DNA of 15,222 nucleotides from Phycisphaerales bacterium (GTDB lineage Bacteria > Planctomycetota > Phycisphaerae > SM23-33), in the NCBI GenBank assembly GCA_003171235.1, contig PMYM01000070.1, forward strand, positions 1-15,222. The letters run 5' to 3'. This document shows, one piece after another, positions 1 through 6,883 of this stretch. Every line of letters begins with the position of its first letter. Position 1 is the first letter of the stretch. The notes below the pieces were generated by a model. The model was not told where the DNA came from. It worked only from the letters and a program-made list of their open reading frames with translations, and did no database searches. The translations under genes and the position numbers were made by a program.

Positions 1-2
1 TG

Positions 3-203
3 GCGCCGCCCCTGCCGGGGCTCTGCGGCCGGGGCGTGGATTTCCTTCTGCACGGCCTGGACGGCACCGTCGTGGCCTGGGCCGACGGCGACATCAACAC
101 CACGGCCCTGCTGGCGGCTTTCTGGGCGGCAGGTCAGGCCTGCTTCATCCGTGCTGGCGTGGCGAGCGAGGTCGATGCCGCTCGGACGAAGTCAACAGAG
201 TGA
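3..203 (+). pseudogene. 3' end of an unrecognised reading frame cut by the window edge
   Basis: An open frame runs in from the left edge and stops at TGA 201-203. It has GC-rich third positions and an alanine-rich helical-looking end (LLAAFWAAGQACFIRAGVA). I do not recognise the family. Its first codons lie in a GC hairpin repeat also found at 1242-1264. The last codons run convergently into the end of the minus-strand gene at 192, overlapping by 12 bp, so the native C-terminus has probably been replaced by junction sequence. Because a phage tape-measure fragment sits on the other side of that minus-strand gene, this may be another prophage remnant. That is inference only. Confidence 0.3.
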
Positions 204-737
204 CTTTTGATGTTCTTTTGAGTACTGCCAAAGTGCTCTATCCAAGGTTCGCATGTCAACCTTGAGCGATTGGGCCAACTTGCGGCATTGCTGGACGTAG
301 TCCCACCAGAATTGGAAGTTGTAGGTTGGCGGCTTGTCGAAGCCCCACGACCACAATGCCCTCTTATCCAAGATCGGATACGGACTGGAATGTGCGATGT
401 GAAGAAGAAAGGAGGCAACCGGAAAGCCGACGCCGTGAAGGCGCTGGAGAACTTCAGGGCGCAGAGTTTCACTAGGGCAGGCCAATGCGATGCGGGTAAT
501 CTCGGCAACAAGTTCGGGACTGTTCTTGCTGTATCTGGGCTGGTTGCGAGGCGATTTCCATTTACATGCCCGGAGAAAATCATTGAAGGCAAAGTAGCCT
601 GCTTCCCGAGCACGGCACCCGATTTGAACAACGCGGGCTTCTTCTTCGCTCTTTCCTCTCTTGATGAGGTCCCGTTCGTAAGCAGCGAGGAGTGCTTTGG
701 TCTGGCTCGGATCGAAACGAAGTTGCCATTTGCCCAT
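192..737 (-). CDS. HhH-GPD (DNA-glycosylase-fold) family protein, function unknown
   Basis: A 181-residue soluble protein. Residues about 93-112 form a helix-hairpin-helix (LQRLHGVGFPVAS), followed by YPILDKRALWSWG at 120-132. This order, with Asp124 in the place of the catalytic Asp of HhH-GPD base-excision glycosylases (PVDTHV in classical members), supports the fold. The Lys of bifunctional enzymes (GVGxKTA) is absent, so at most a monofunctional glycosylase would be expected. I recall a bacterial hypothetical family with the same GV...ASxxLH...PYPILDxRALWS pattern. ATG 737-735 has GGGAG eight bases upstream, so this start is good. Base composition is visibly less GC-rich than its neighbours, and the gene sits reversed between decayed phage-like fragments, which suggests acquisition by transfer. 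A DNA-repair or phage-defence role is conceivable but not shown. Confidence 0.8.
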   Translation of the reverse strand: MGKWQLRFDPSQTKALLAAYERDLIKRGKSEEEARVVQIGCRAREAGYFAFNDFLRACKWKSPRNQPRYSKNSPELVAEITRIALACPSETLRPEVLQRLHGVGFPVASFLLHIAHSSPYPILDKRALWSWGFDKPPTYNFQFWWDYVQQCRKLAQSLKVDMRTLDRALWQYSKEHQKSLC

Positions 738-777
738 GATGAAGTCTCCCGTTGGGCAGGAGTGTAGAACAAGACTA

Positions 778-1030
778 TGGCAGATTCCAGAGGCAATCCG
801 AGCCGGGCGGGCATACGTCGAGGTCTTTGCCGACGATAAGCCCCTGGAAAAGGGCCTGCAATCGGCCCAGAAGGAACTCTCGCGCTACGCCGCCCGGGTG
901 GCGGGCACGCAGCAGAAGATCGCCGACATCCAAAAGCAGGTCGACGCGCCATTCCAGGCCGGGGCGGAAGCCCCGGCGCTGCCGGACGGCCCGGGCGGTC
1001 AAAAAGCCATCCCCGTGCGAGCCGTCATGA
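778..1030 (+). pseudogene. Phage tail tape measure protein, N-terminal remnant (frameshifted)
   Basis: The frame beginning at 790 encodes EAIRAGRAYVEVFADD followed by KPLEKGLQSAQKELSRYAAR and TQQKIADIQKQV. This is the typical opening of tail tape measure proteins from planctomycete prophages: an xIRAGRAxVE strand, then a helical KxxKGLxxAQxxL segment. An ATG at 778 reads MADSR in a different frame; dropping one base near 793 would join MADS to EAIRAG, so a frameshift separates start and body. After about residue 60 the similarity ends in Pro/Gly-rich, repeat-derived sequence (hairpin at 959-976). Full tape measure proteins have many hundreds of residues and should be followed by a long helical region, which is missing. 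I read it as a dead prophage fragment. Confidence 0.6.
946..976. repeat. REP-like GC hairpin, copy 1
   Basis: GCGCCATTCCAGGCCGG (946-962) runs into CCGGGGC-GGAA-GCCCCGG (959-976 with the loop), a 7 bp stem closed by a GGAA loop. The 17 bases at 946-962 recur exactly, inverted, at 1231-1247. The stem differs from the other copy by paired changes, as in a selected or mobile hairpin. It lies inside the decayed tape measure frame. Confidence 0.6.
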
Positions 1031-1216
1031 AAGGTTCACGCTGGCGATGCCGGCGTTGGCTGGGCGCTCGCGGGGCGATCCACCGCTTCAAATTCAACCT
1101 CTCCCGGCCTTGTGACACGGGGAGTGCCGCCGGCCAACCGATTCATCGCCAGGCAGAGCCTTTCGCGAAGGCCATCAGCGGATGGCTCTGTGGTCGGCTC
1201 AGGGGCGGAGCGGCTG

Positions 1217-1264
1217 CCGGGATTTCCATCCCGGCCTGGAATGGCGCCGCCCCTGCCGGGGCTC
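1217..1264. repeat. REP-like GC hairpins, copy 2 (inverted) with an adjacent second hairpin
   Basis: CCGGGAT-TTCC-ATCCCGG (1217-1234) is a perfect 7 bp stem. It is followed by the inverted copy of the 946-962 sequence (1231-1247) and by a second stem, GCCCC-TGCC-GGGGC. Bases 1242-1264 are identical to bases 1-23 of the window, so the second stem is a direct repeat flanking the decayed region. The 1031-1466 stretch has no convincing gene apart from these repeats. Confidence 0.55.
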
Positions 1265-1466
1265 CGCGCCCGGGGCCGGGCAGCAGCCAGGCCGGCCAGC
1301 TTTCGGGCGTCCTGCGGGGCTTGCAGGAGCGGGCCGGCCTGGTCGACACTGCCGGCTGGTCAGCTTGCGCACGCGCCTTGCGATATTGTCCCAGGCGCGG
1401 CGGAGTGATACACTCGATCCGCCGAGCCTGTGCCTATCTAAGGGACTGTCGCGGCTGGGAGGCTGC

Positions 1467-3131
1467 GTGACCGGCCAGTACAGCAAGGATCTGAAGACGA
1501 AAAGCGTTTGCGGCGGCGATGCTCGGCGGCGTTTTCGCCGGCCGCTGCGGCATTTCTGCCGGGTGCTGTTCCGCCGGTCGGTTCTGATCGTGGGGGCGGC
1601 GTCGCTCGTCACCAGCCTGCTTATCAACAGCCGTATCGATTATCCCCTGCCCAGGGTGCATGACGAGTTCAGCTACCTTCTGGCGGCAGACACCTTTGCC
1701 CACGGGCGGCTGACGAATCCTCCCCATCCGATGTGGGAACACTTTGAGACTTTTCACGTGCTGCAGCAACCGACATACGCCTCCAAGTACCCGGTGGGGC
1801 AAGGCCTGATCCTGGCCCTGGGAGGGGTGCTCCTGGGTCATCCCTTCTACGGCGTCTGCTTCAGCGTGGCCTTGATGAGCGCGGGGGTGTGCTGGATGCT
1901 GCGGGGGATCATGCCCGCCCGCTGGGGGCTGTTTGGCGGCTTCATGGTCATCGTGCTGTACGGGTGCAGCAGTTACTGGGCCCGTTCGTATTGGGGCGGG
2001 GCGATGGCGGGCTTGGGCGGCGCATTGGCCTACGGCGGTTTCTTCCGGCTGATGCGCAGGGTGCGCATATTTCCCGCCGTGATCGGGGGCATCGGGCTGG
2101 CGATACTGGCCAACACCCGCCCGTACGAGGGCCTGCTGGCGGTGGCGCCGCTGGTGTGTGTTGGGCTGTGGAAAATGCTCCGCCAGGACAGGGCCGGCAG
2201 GCTTTGCTGGCTGCGAAGGGCTGTGTTGCCGGTGGCGCTCATTATGACTGTCACCGTCGCGGGCATGGCCTACTACAACTACCGCGTCACCGGAAACCCG
2301 CTGTGCATGCCGTATGCCCTGTACACGGCCCAGTACGATCCCTGTGCCATATTCCTGTTCCAGCCGCCGCATCCCCCGCCGCCGTACCGCCACGAGATAA
2401 TGCGCAGTTTTGGCGAGTTGTACAGCCAGGCGGACAGGATCAATCGCACCTATGCCGGCTTCGTCGACAAGACATGGAACGGCCTGCGCGACTACCGGAG
2501 GTTTTACGCCCCGACATATCTGCTGCTGGGGCCGATGCTGGCCCTGCCCTGGATCCTGCGGCGCCGGTGGGCGTGGTTTGCCGTAGTCACCACGCTGGTC
2601 GTCCTGGCCGGGTCGGTGCTGTGCAATGCGATGTGGCCTCACTACGTTGCGCCGGCAACCGGACTGGTCGTCCTGCTCTACGCCATGGGGGCAAGGTGCT
2701 GGGGGTTGATTCGGGTGGGCAGGCTGCCGCTGGGGAAATGGCTTGTCCTGCTGTTTTGCGCGGGCATGATCCTCTACCAGGCCACCCACTCCGCCCGCGT
2801 CTTCGGGCGTGGGCAGTTGGCCTGGGGCCTGAAGCGCGCGAACGTGCAGGCAGAGCTGGAGAACCAGTGCGCCCTTGGCCTGGATCCGGAGGGGCGCAAC
2901 AAGGCGCTGGTTATAGTGCGTTACGACGACGCCCATTCGCCGCACAACGAGTGGGTGTATAATCGCGCGGATATAGACCAAAGCCCGGTGGTCTGGGCGC
3001 ATGACATGGGCCCGCTGAAGAACCAGGAGCTCCTGGATTACTTTCACGACCGGAAATGTTGGCTGCTTTGGGTCACCACGAAAGAAGATCGATCCACAAC
3101 GACAATTGAACCTTATGTTCGGGGTTCTTGA
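1467..3131 (+). CDS. GT39-like integral membrane glycosyltransferase (GT-C fold)
   Basis: A multi-pass inner-membrane protein of 554 residues, predicted to move a sugar from a polyprenyl-phosphate donor to an acceptor on the outer face. After a basic N-terminus and a first hydrophobic helix (about 38-53), the first external loop has VHDEFSYLLAADTFAHGRL with the adjacent acidic pair Asp66-Glu67. Such a pair in this loop is the catalytic/metal signature of GT-C enzymes (PMT/ArnT type). WARSYWGG, ANTRPYEG and further hydrophobic helices follow, and the C-terminal ~110 residues form a soluble tail. I chose GTG 1467 because GGGAGG (1457-1462) lies just upstream and the frame before it is repeat-derived; the open frame extends further upstream, so the start is not certain. 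A GT87 gene follows 33 bp downstream, suggesting one transcript. Acceptor unknown. Confidence 0.82.
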   Translation: MTGQYSKDLKTKSVCGGDARRRFRRPLRHFCRVLFRRSVLIVGAASLVTSLLINSRIDYPLPRVHDEFSYLLAADTFAHGRLTNPPHPMWEHFETFHVLQQPTYASKYPVGQGLILALGGVLLGHPFYGVCFSVALMSAGVCWMLRGIMPARWGLFGGFMVIVLYGCSSYWARSYWGGAMAGLGGALAYGGFFRLMRRVRIFPAVIGGIGLAILANTRPYEGLLAVAPLVCVGLWKMLRQDRAGRLCWLRRAVLPVALIMTVTVAGMAYYNYRVTGNPLCMPYALYTAQYDPCAIFLFQPPHPPPPYRHEIMRSFGELYSQADRINRTYAGFVDKTWNGLRDYRRFYAPTYLLLGPMLALPWILRRRWAWFAVVTTLVVLAGSVLCNAMWPHYVAPATGLVVLLYAMGARCWGLIRVGRLPLGKWLVLLFCAGMILYQATHSARVFGRGQLAWGLKRANVQAELENQCALGLDPEGRNKALVIVRYDDAHSPHNEWVYNRADIDQSPVVWAHDMGPLKNQELLDYFHDRKCWLLWVTTKEDRSTTTIEPYVRGS

Positions 3132-3164
3132 AGGCAACGCGTGAATTGAGCGGAGGCGCGTGGA

Positions 3165-4472
3165 ATGGGCCAGTCGAGCGTGCTGCGATGGTTCCTGGTG
3201 GCTCTTGCCTCCACCTTGGCCATATACAATCTTGGCCGGTCGTTCATGGGGCCCAAGCACGGCAGGGACTTCGTCCAGTACTATGCCAGCGGGCGAGCGC
3301 TGCTGGACGGCCGGCCGGACCTGGTTTACGCCGGCGGGCCGGATTACCAGCAATATGTCGAGAGCCTGGGCATTGCCCGGCCGACGGAGTTCGACGGCCG
3401 CACCTTGCCGCACATGACCAACGCCTATCCGCCGTTCGTCGCCGTCATGGCAATGCCGCTGGCCTTGCTGCCCTTCGGCCTGGCCCGAAACCTGTTCTTC
3501 GCGATGGGCCTGGCCGCCGCCGCGCTGTCGGTTTGGCTGCTGTTTGCGGACCGGCCGCCAGGTCAAAGGCGGGCAATGATCCTGGCAGGCCTGGCGGGGA
3601 CAGCATTGTTTTTCCCAACCTACTCCTCGCTGTACATGGGGCAGGTCAATTCCCTGCTGGCGCTCTTGCTGATTGCCGCCCTTGCCCTGTCGCGAAAGAA
3701 TCGGCAGTGGTCGGCCGGGGCGGCGGTGGGCCTGGCCGGGGCGATCAAGGTCTTTCCGTTCATCATGGTCGTGTGGTTTCTGATCACGCGCCGGTATCGG
3801 GCCGCGATCGGCGCGGTGCTGGCCTGCGCTGCCGTAGTCGCCGTCAGTCTCATCTGGGTGGACTTGCGGCTGTACGGGCAATACCTGACGGAGGTGTTTC
3901 CCGCCAAGTCCATGTCCCAAGCCACGCGACTGAGCCAGGGACTCTTCGGGTTGTTCTACCGGTTGCTCACCCCCGGCAATTCCGTCCAGCCCATCGCCGA
4001 CATGCCGCTTCTGGCCGGCATCCTTGCCATCGGTTCGGCGGCAGGATGCATCCTGGCGACGATCCTGGTGGTGCGGCGCGCCGCCAGGGATGAAAAGTCA
4101 ACCGACCTGGGCTTTGCCCTGTTCCTGGTTGCGGCCATACTGGCAACGCCCAAGTCGTGGGATCACTACGGAGTCTTCCTGCTGCCGGCCTACCTGTTGC
4201 TGTTTGAGGCCTTCGCTCGGGAGGCTCAAGCCTGGCCGCGCTGGCTGGTGCTTGCTTCGGCGGTGTCGTATTGCGGGTGGGCGTTCATCCTGACCACGGC
4301 GGCGGAACTCAGCCAGTTGCCCACCGGCGTGCTTTTCCAGCCGGCATGGTCGGTCAAGTGCATTTCCACGCTCCTGCTTTGGGGCTGCACTGCGCGGGTT
4401 CTGGGGCGACTGACTGGCCAAACGAGCCCGCGGGAAAAGGGAGTATCCACTCCCCCATGCAAACAGGCGTGA
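3165..4472 (+). CDS. GT87 / DUF2029 family membrane glycosyltransferase
   Basis: A 435-residue polytopic membrane protein of the GT87 (DUF2029) family, which includes the mycobacterial polyprenyl-phosphate-dependent mannosyltransferase PimE. It has an N-terminal helix (about 8-24), then the external loop GRDFVQYYASGRALLDG with Asp35 at the position of the conserved GT87 Asp. NAYPPFVAVMAMPLALLPF, MGQVNSLLALLL and GLAGAIKVFPFIMVVWFL are typical family segments. Its length is normal. ATG 3165 is preceded by GGAGG (3152-3156) at 8 bases, a strong ribosome site. It lies 33 bp behind the GT39-like gene in the same direction, so the two likely act on one cell-envelope glycan or glycolipid. The last 15 residues (TSPREKGVSTPPCKQA) are polar and contain a small DNA hairpin (4439-4454). 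Confidence 0.87.
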   Translation: MGQSSVLRWFLVALASTLAIYNLGRSFMGPKHGRDFVQYYASGRALLDGRPDLVYAGGPDYQQYVESLGIARPTEFDGRTLPHMTNAYPPFVAVMAMPLALLPFGLARNLFFAMGLAAAALSVWLLFADRPPGQRRAMILAGLAGTALFFPTYSSLYMGQVNSLLALLLIAALALSRKNRQWSAGAAVGLAGAIKVFPFIMVVWFLITRRYRAAIGAVLACAAVVAVSLIWVDLRLYGQYLTEVFPAKSMSQATRLSQGLFGLFYRLLTPGNSVQPIADMPLLAGILAIGSAAGCILATILVVRRAARDEKSTDLGFALFLVAAILATPKSWDHYGVFLLPAYLLLFEAFAREAQAWPRWLVLASAVSYCGWAFILTTAAELSQLPTGVLFQPAWSVKCISTLLLWGCTARVLGRLTGQTSPREKGVSTPPCKQA

Positions 4473-4529
4473 AGCCGACGATGGCGGCAAGATTGGTAGA
4501 TCCGAACCCTGCCCCTGCCCAACAAGTCT

Positions 4530-4558
4530 TTGACAGTCCTTTCTGCCACCACTACTCT
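4530..4558 (+). promoter_or_regulatory. Candidate sigma70-type promoter for the glycosidase operon
   Basis: A perfect TTGACA (4530-4535) is followed after 17 bases by TACTCT (4553-4558), a weak -10 (3 of 6). It lies in the only sizeable gap before the glycosidase genes and would give a leader of about 195 nt. The -10 is poor, so this is tentative. Confidence 0.3.
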
Positions 4559-4628
4559 AGATTCCCGGCCGGCCAGGGCGGTGATCGGACTGTTCATCGC
4601 CCAATAGCGCGTTGCGGATTTGGTGGCC

Positions 4629-4775
4629 ATGACAGAAGGGAAAATCATGCAGATTGCACGCGGGCTGTTCGAGCATTGCGTGCTTCAGCGCACGGAGGAG
4701 GCGCTTGCCGCAATTTGCGGCTGTCAGGGCCTGCCAAGAATGATTCATTTCCCAGGGCGATGGCCGAAAGCATGA
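4629..4775 (+). CDS. 48-residue ORF, possible sialate-O-acetylesterase-like N-terminal remnant or coupling leader
   Basis: ATG 4629 opens a 48-residue frame whose stop TGA (4773-4775) overlaps an ATG of the next gene as ATGA. Residues 9-20, ARGLFEHCVLQR, resemble the first strand of SASA / sialate O-acetylesterase-type proteins (LFSDHMVLQR). The continuation ALAAICGCQG could be a worn version of the family's next strands, but the frame then ends, so most of the protein is missing. No good ribosome site precedes it. It may be a gene remnant, or a short translated leader that couples into the glycosidase gene through the ATGA overlap. The family resemblance rests on a short motif and is uncertain. 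Confidence 0.3.
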   Translation: MTEGKIMQIARGLFEHCVLQRTEEALAAICGCQGLPRMIHFPGRWPKA

Positions 4776-6883
4776 ACAAGAATCATGTCATCACCATCCC
4801 CCTGGATCGCGGCCGCGCGGAATTGGACACCGCCTCCGGCCTGCTGCGCTTTGTCAACTCGCAGGGGGTCTGCTACTACCAGTTCAAGCTCTCCGCCCAC
4901 ATCGAGTATTTCGAGAAGCCCTCCCAGGATGCGCCCCTCCGCCTGACTCATAGCGACGCCGGCCATTACGTCTTTGCCGGCCAGGACAGCTTCGCCGACA
5001 AGGAGGTCCACCTCCAGGTCGCCGGCGGCGTGATTGATTATTGGCTAGTCGGCCGGTCGAGCCAGAAGGACGTGGCGATTAACTGCGTGCACTACGGCCA
5101 GGACGCCCCCGGCCACGAAAACGCCTCCCAGCATCGGCTGGAAGAGTTCTTCATCCTCTGCCCCGACCGCTACGGCAGCGGCATCCCCAAGAAGGACAAG
5201 ATTTGCTTCAAGCTGGGCGTGCCGTCGTTCCGCTTTGACAAAGACAACAACTTCCCGCACGAGGGCGGCCGGACGATCATTGCGCCGTACGTCGCGGCCC
5301 TGCGCAGCGGGGATGACTGGCTGGGCGTGGGCACGCTGGAAATCCCCACCAGCGAGTACGGCCTGAACATGACCTTCAAGGACGGCCGGGCCGTCATCGA
5401 CTTCTTCTACGGCGGCAACCTCCAAATACAGGAAAGCTTCACCTTCCCGCGGATCACGTTTTTCACCCGGGGCGATAAACTCGCCGCCTGCCGGGCCTAC
5501 GTCGATCGGCTCTACGACCAGGGGCTTGCCCAACCCAACACGCAGTGGCAGCAGGCCTGGGCCGGGCCGATCTACTGCTTCTTCTCCGACCAGATGTACG
5601 AGTACCAGACCGACCGCGCCACCGACGACTTCGGCGGCGAAATGACGATGACCGAGAACTACTGCAACGATGCCTTCCTCCAGGAATGCCTGGACTTTCT
5701 TGAGGCCAGGGCGATCCCCTACCGCGTCATCATCATCGACTACGGCTGGTTCGTCATGAATGGCCAGTGGCGGCCCAACCAGAAGCGCTTCGCCGATTTC
5801 CGCGCCACTATCAAGAAGCTGCAGGCCGCCGGCAAGAAGGTGCTGGTGTGGTATTCGCCCTACTTCGTGGCCCAGGCGTCGAGCAACTACCAGGGCAACC
5901 CCGACATCGCCGTGCGCAAGCGAGACGGCAGCCCGTTCTTCGTGGTGCGGCTGGGCAGCGAGGTGAACTACCAGTGCGACTTCACCCACCCGGCCATGCG
6001 CGAGATGGTCGCGCGCGACTTCGAGTACATGTTGGGCAGCGAGGGGCTGGACGCCGACGGCATCAAGATCGACTGCACCCACCAGCCGCCGACCATCAAC
6101 AACCTTTTCCACGACCCCTCCTGGGGCACGGGCGAGATGTTCCATTACCAGGCCGCCAAGTTCATGTACGACCTGGCCAAGCGGATCAAGCCCGACTGCT
6201 GCGTCAACAACACCGCCGGCAACCCGTTCTTCAATCGCACCTTCGACCTGCATCGCATTCACGACGCGATGGAGTACAACCTCGACGCCTACGAGGAGCG
6301 GGCCTGGGCGGCCTGGTTCTGCCGGGCCGGCGTCAGCGACCTGGACGACTGGCCCAGCTACGATCTCTTCACCGTGCGGGCCAACCTGCGCAAGATCGCC
6401 TACGGCTCGCCCTCGCTGTACGCCGCCCGCAAGCGCGGCGGGCAGCGCAAGCCCAAGGTCCCCTGGGGCTATGCCGTATCGGTCAGCGACGAGGAACTCC
6501 AGTTGCTCTCGTCGATCTACGAGCTATGCATGAAGGCGCCGGTGTCGCTGGATCAGCAAATCCACATCGACCCCTTCCGCAAGATTTTTAACCGCAAACA
6601 CACTACGGGCAAGTTGGCCGGCTTCTACGCGGCCACGACGCTGTCGGGCAACCAGGCGGCGGCGGTGTTCGGCGAAGATGCCGCCTGGGTGGTGAGCATC
6701 GCCGACATCGCCATTTCCGTGCCGCTGCCGCCGGGGGCGCGGGATGTTTCCGTCCAGATGTTGACGCGCGACGGCAAGACCCAGCCGGTCGAGCAATGTG
6801 AAAGCATCGAGGGCGAGGCGGTCTTCAACGCCCAGCGCTGCTGCGGGCCGGTCAGGTTCTACAGGATTGGATATTCGCTGTGA
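4760..6883 (+). CDS. Clan GH-D-type TIM-barrel glycosidase (GH36/GH31-like), paralogue 1
   Basis: A 707-residue protein without signal peptide, so a cytoplasmic alpha-glycosidase is likely. An N-terminal beta-sandwich (about 10-255) is followed by a TIM barrel (about 265-590) and a C-terminal beta domain (about 615-707). In the barrel, VIIIDYGWF (Asp327) and GQWRPNQKRF match the strand-4 region of GH36/GH31 enzymes. DADGIKIDC carries the predicted nucleophile Asp438, and SDLDDWPSYD (Asp527, 529, 530) supplies the acid/base candidate. The substrate cannot be assigned; alpha-galactosidase-like activity is one possibility. ATG 4760 has only a close AGGG; ATG 4772, which overlaps the stop of the short upstream frame (ATGA), is an equal alternative and would shift numbering by 4. 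The stop overlaps the next gene's GTG by 4 nt, so the two are translationally coupled. Confidence 0.8.
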   Translation: MAESMNKNHVITIPLDRGRAELDTASGLLRFVNSQGVCYYQFKLSAHIEYFEKPSQDAPLRLTHSDAGHYVFAGQDSFADKEVHLQVAGGVIDYWLVGRSSQKDVAINCVHYGQDAPGHENASQHRLEEFFILCPDRYGSGIPKKDKICFKLGVPSFRFDKDNNFPHEGGRTIIAPYVAALRSGDDWLGVGTLEIPTSEYGLNMTFKDGRAVIDFFYGGNLQIQESFTFPRITFFTRGDKLAACRAYVDRLYDQGLAQPNTQWQQAWAGPIYCFFSDQMYEYQTDRATDDFGGEMTMTENYCNDAFLQECLDFLEARAIPYRVIIIDYGWFVMNGQWRPNQKRFADFRATIKKLQAAGKKVLVWYSPYFVAQASSNYQGNPDIAVRKRDGSPFFVVRLGSEVNYQCDFTHPAMREMVARDFEYMLGSEGLDADGIKIDCTHQPPTINNLFHDPSWGTGEMFHYQAAKFMYDLAKRIKPDCCVNNTAGNPFFNRTFDLHRIHDAMEYNLDAYEERAWAAWFCRAGVSDLDDWPSYDLFTVRANLRKIAYGSPSLYAARKRGGQRKPKVPWGYAVSVSDEELQLLSSIYELCMKAPVSLDQQIHIDPFRKIFNRKHTTGKLAGFYAATTLSGNQAAAVFGEDAAWVVSIADIAISVPLPPGARDVSVQMLTRDGKTQPVEQCESIEGEAVFNAQRCCGPVRFYRIGYSL

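Noticed and set aside
1434..3920. Very long open frame on the minus strand (828 codons)
   Set aside because: It is rich in His, Gln, Pro and Arg, lacks any domain pattern, and lies opposite two clear membrane-protein genes. It is a by-product of high-GC codon use.
4439..4454. GGGAGT-ATCC-ACTCCC hairpin as a terminator after the GT87 gene
   Set aside because: It lies inside the last codons of the gene and is not followed by a T-run.
5045..6262. 405-codon minus-strand frame
   Set aside because: It mirrors the first glycosidase gene, is Val/Ala/Gly/His-rich, and has no recognisable domain.
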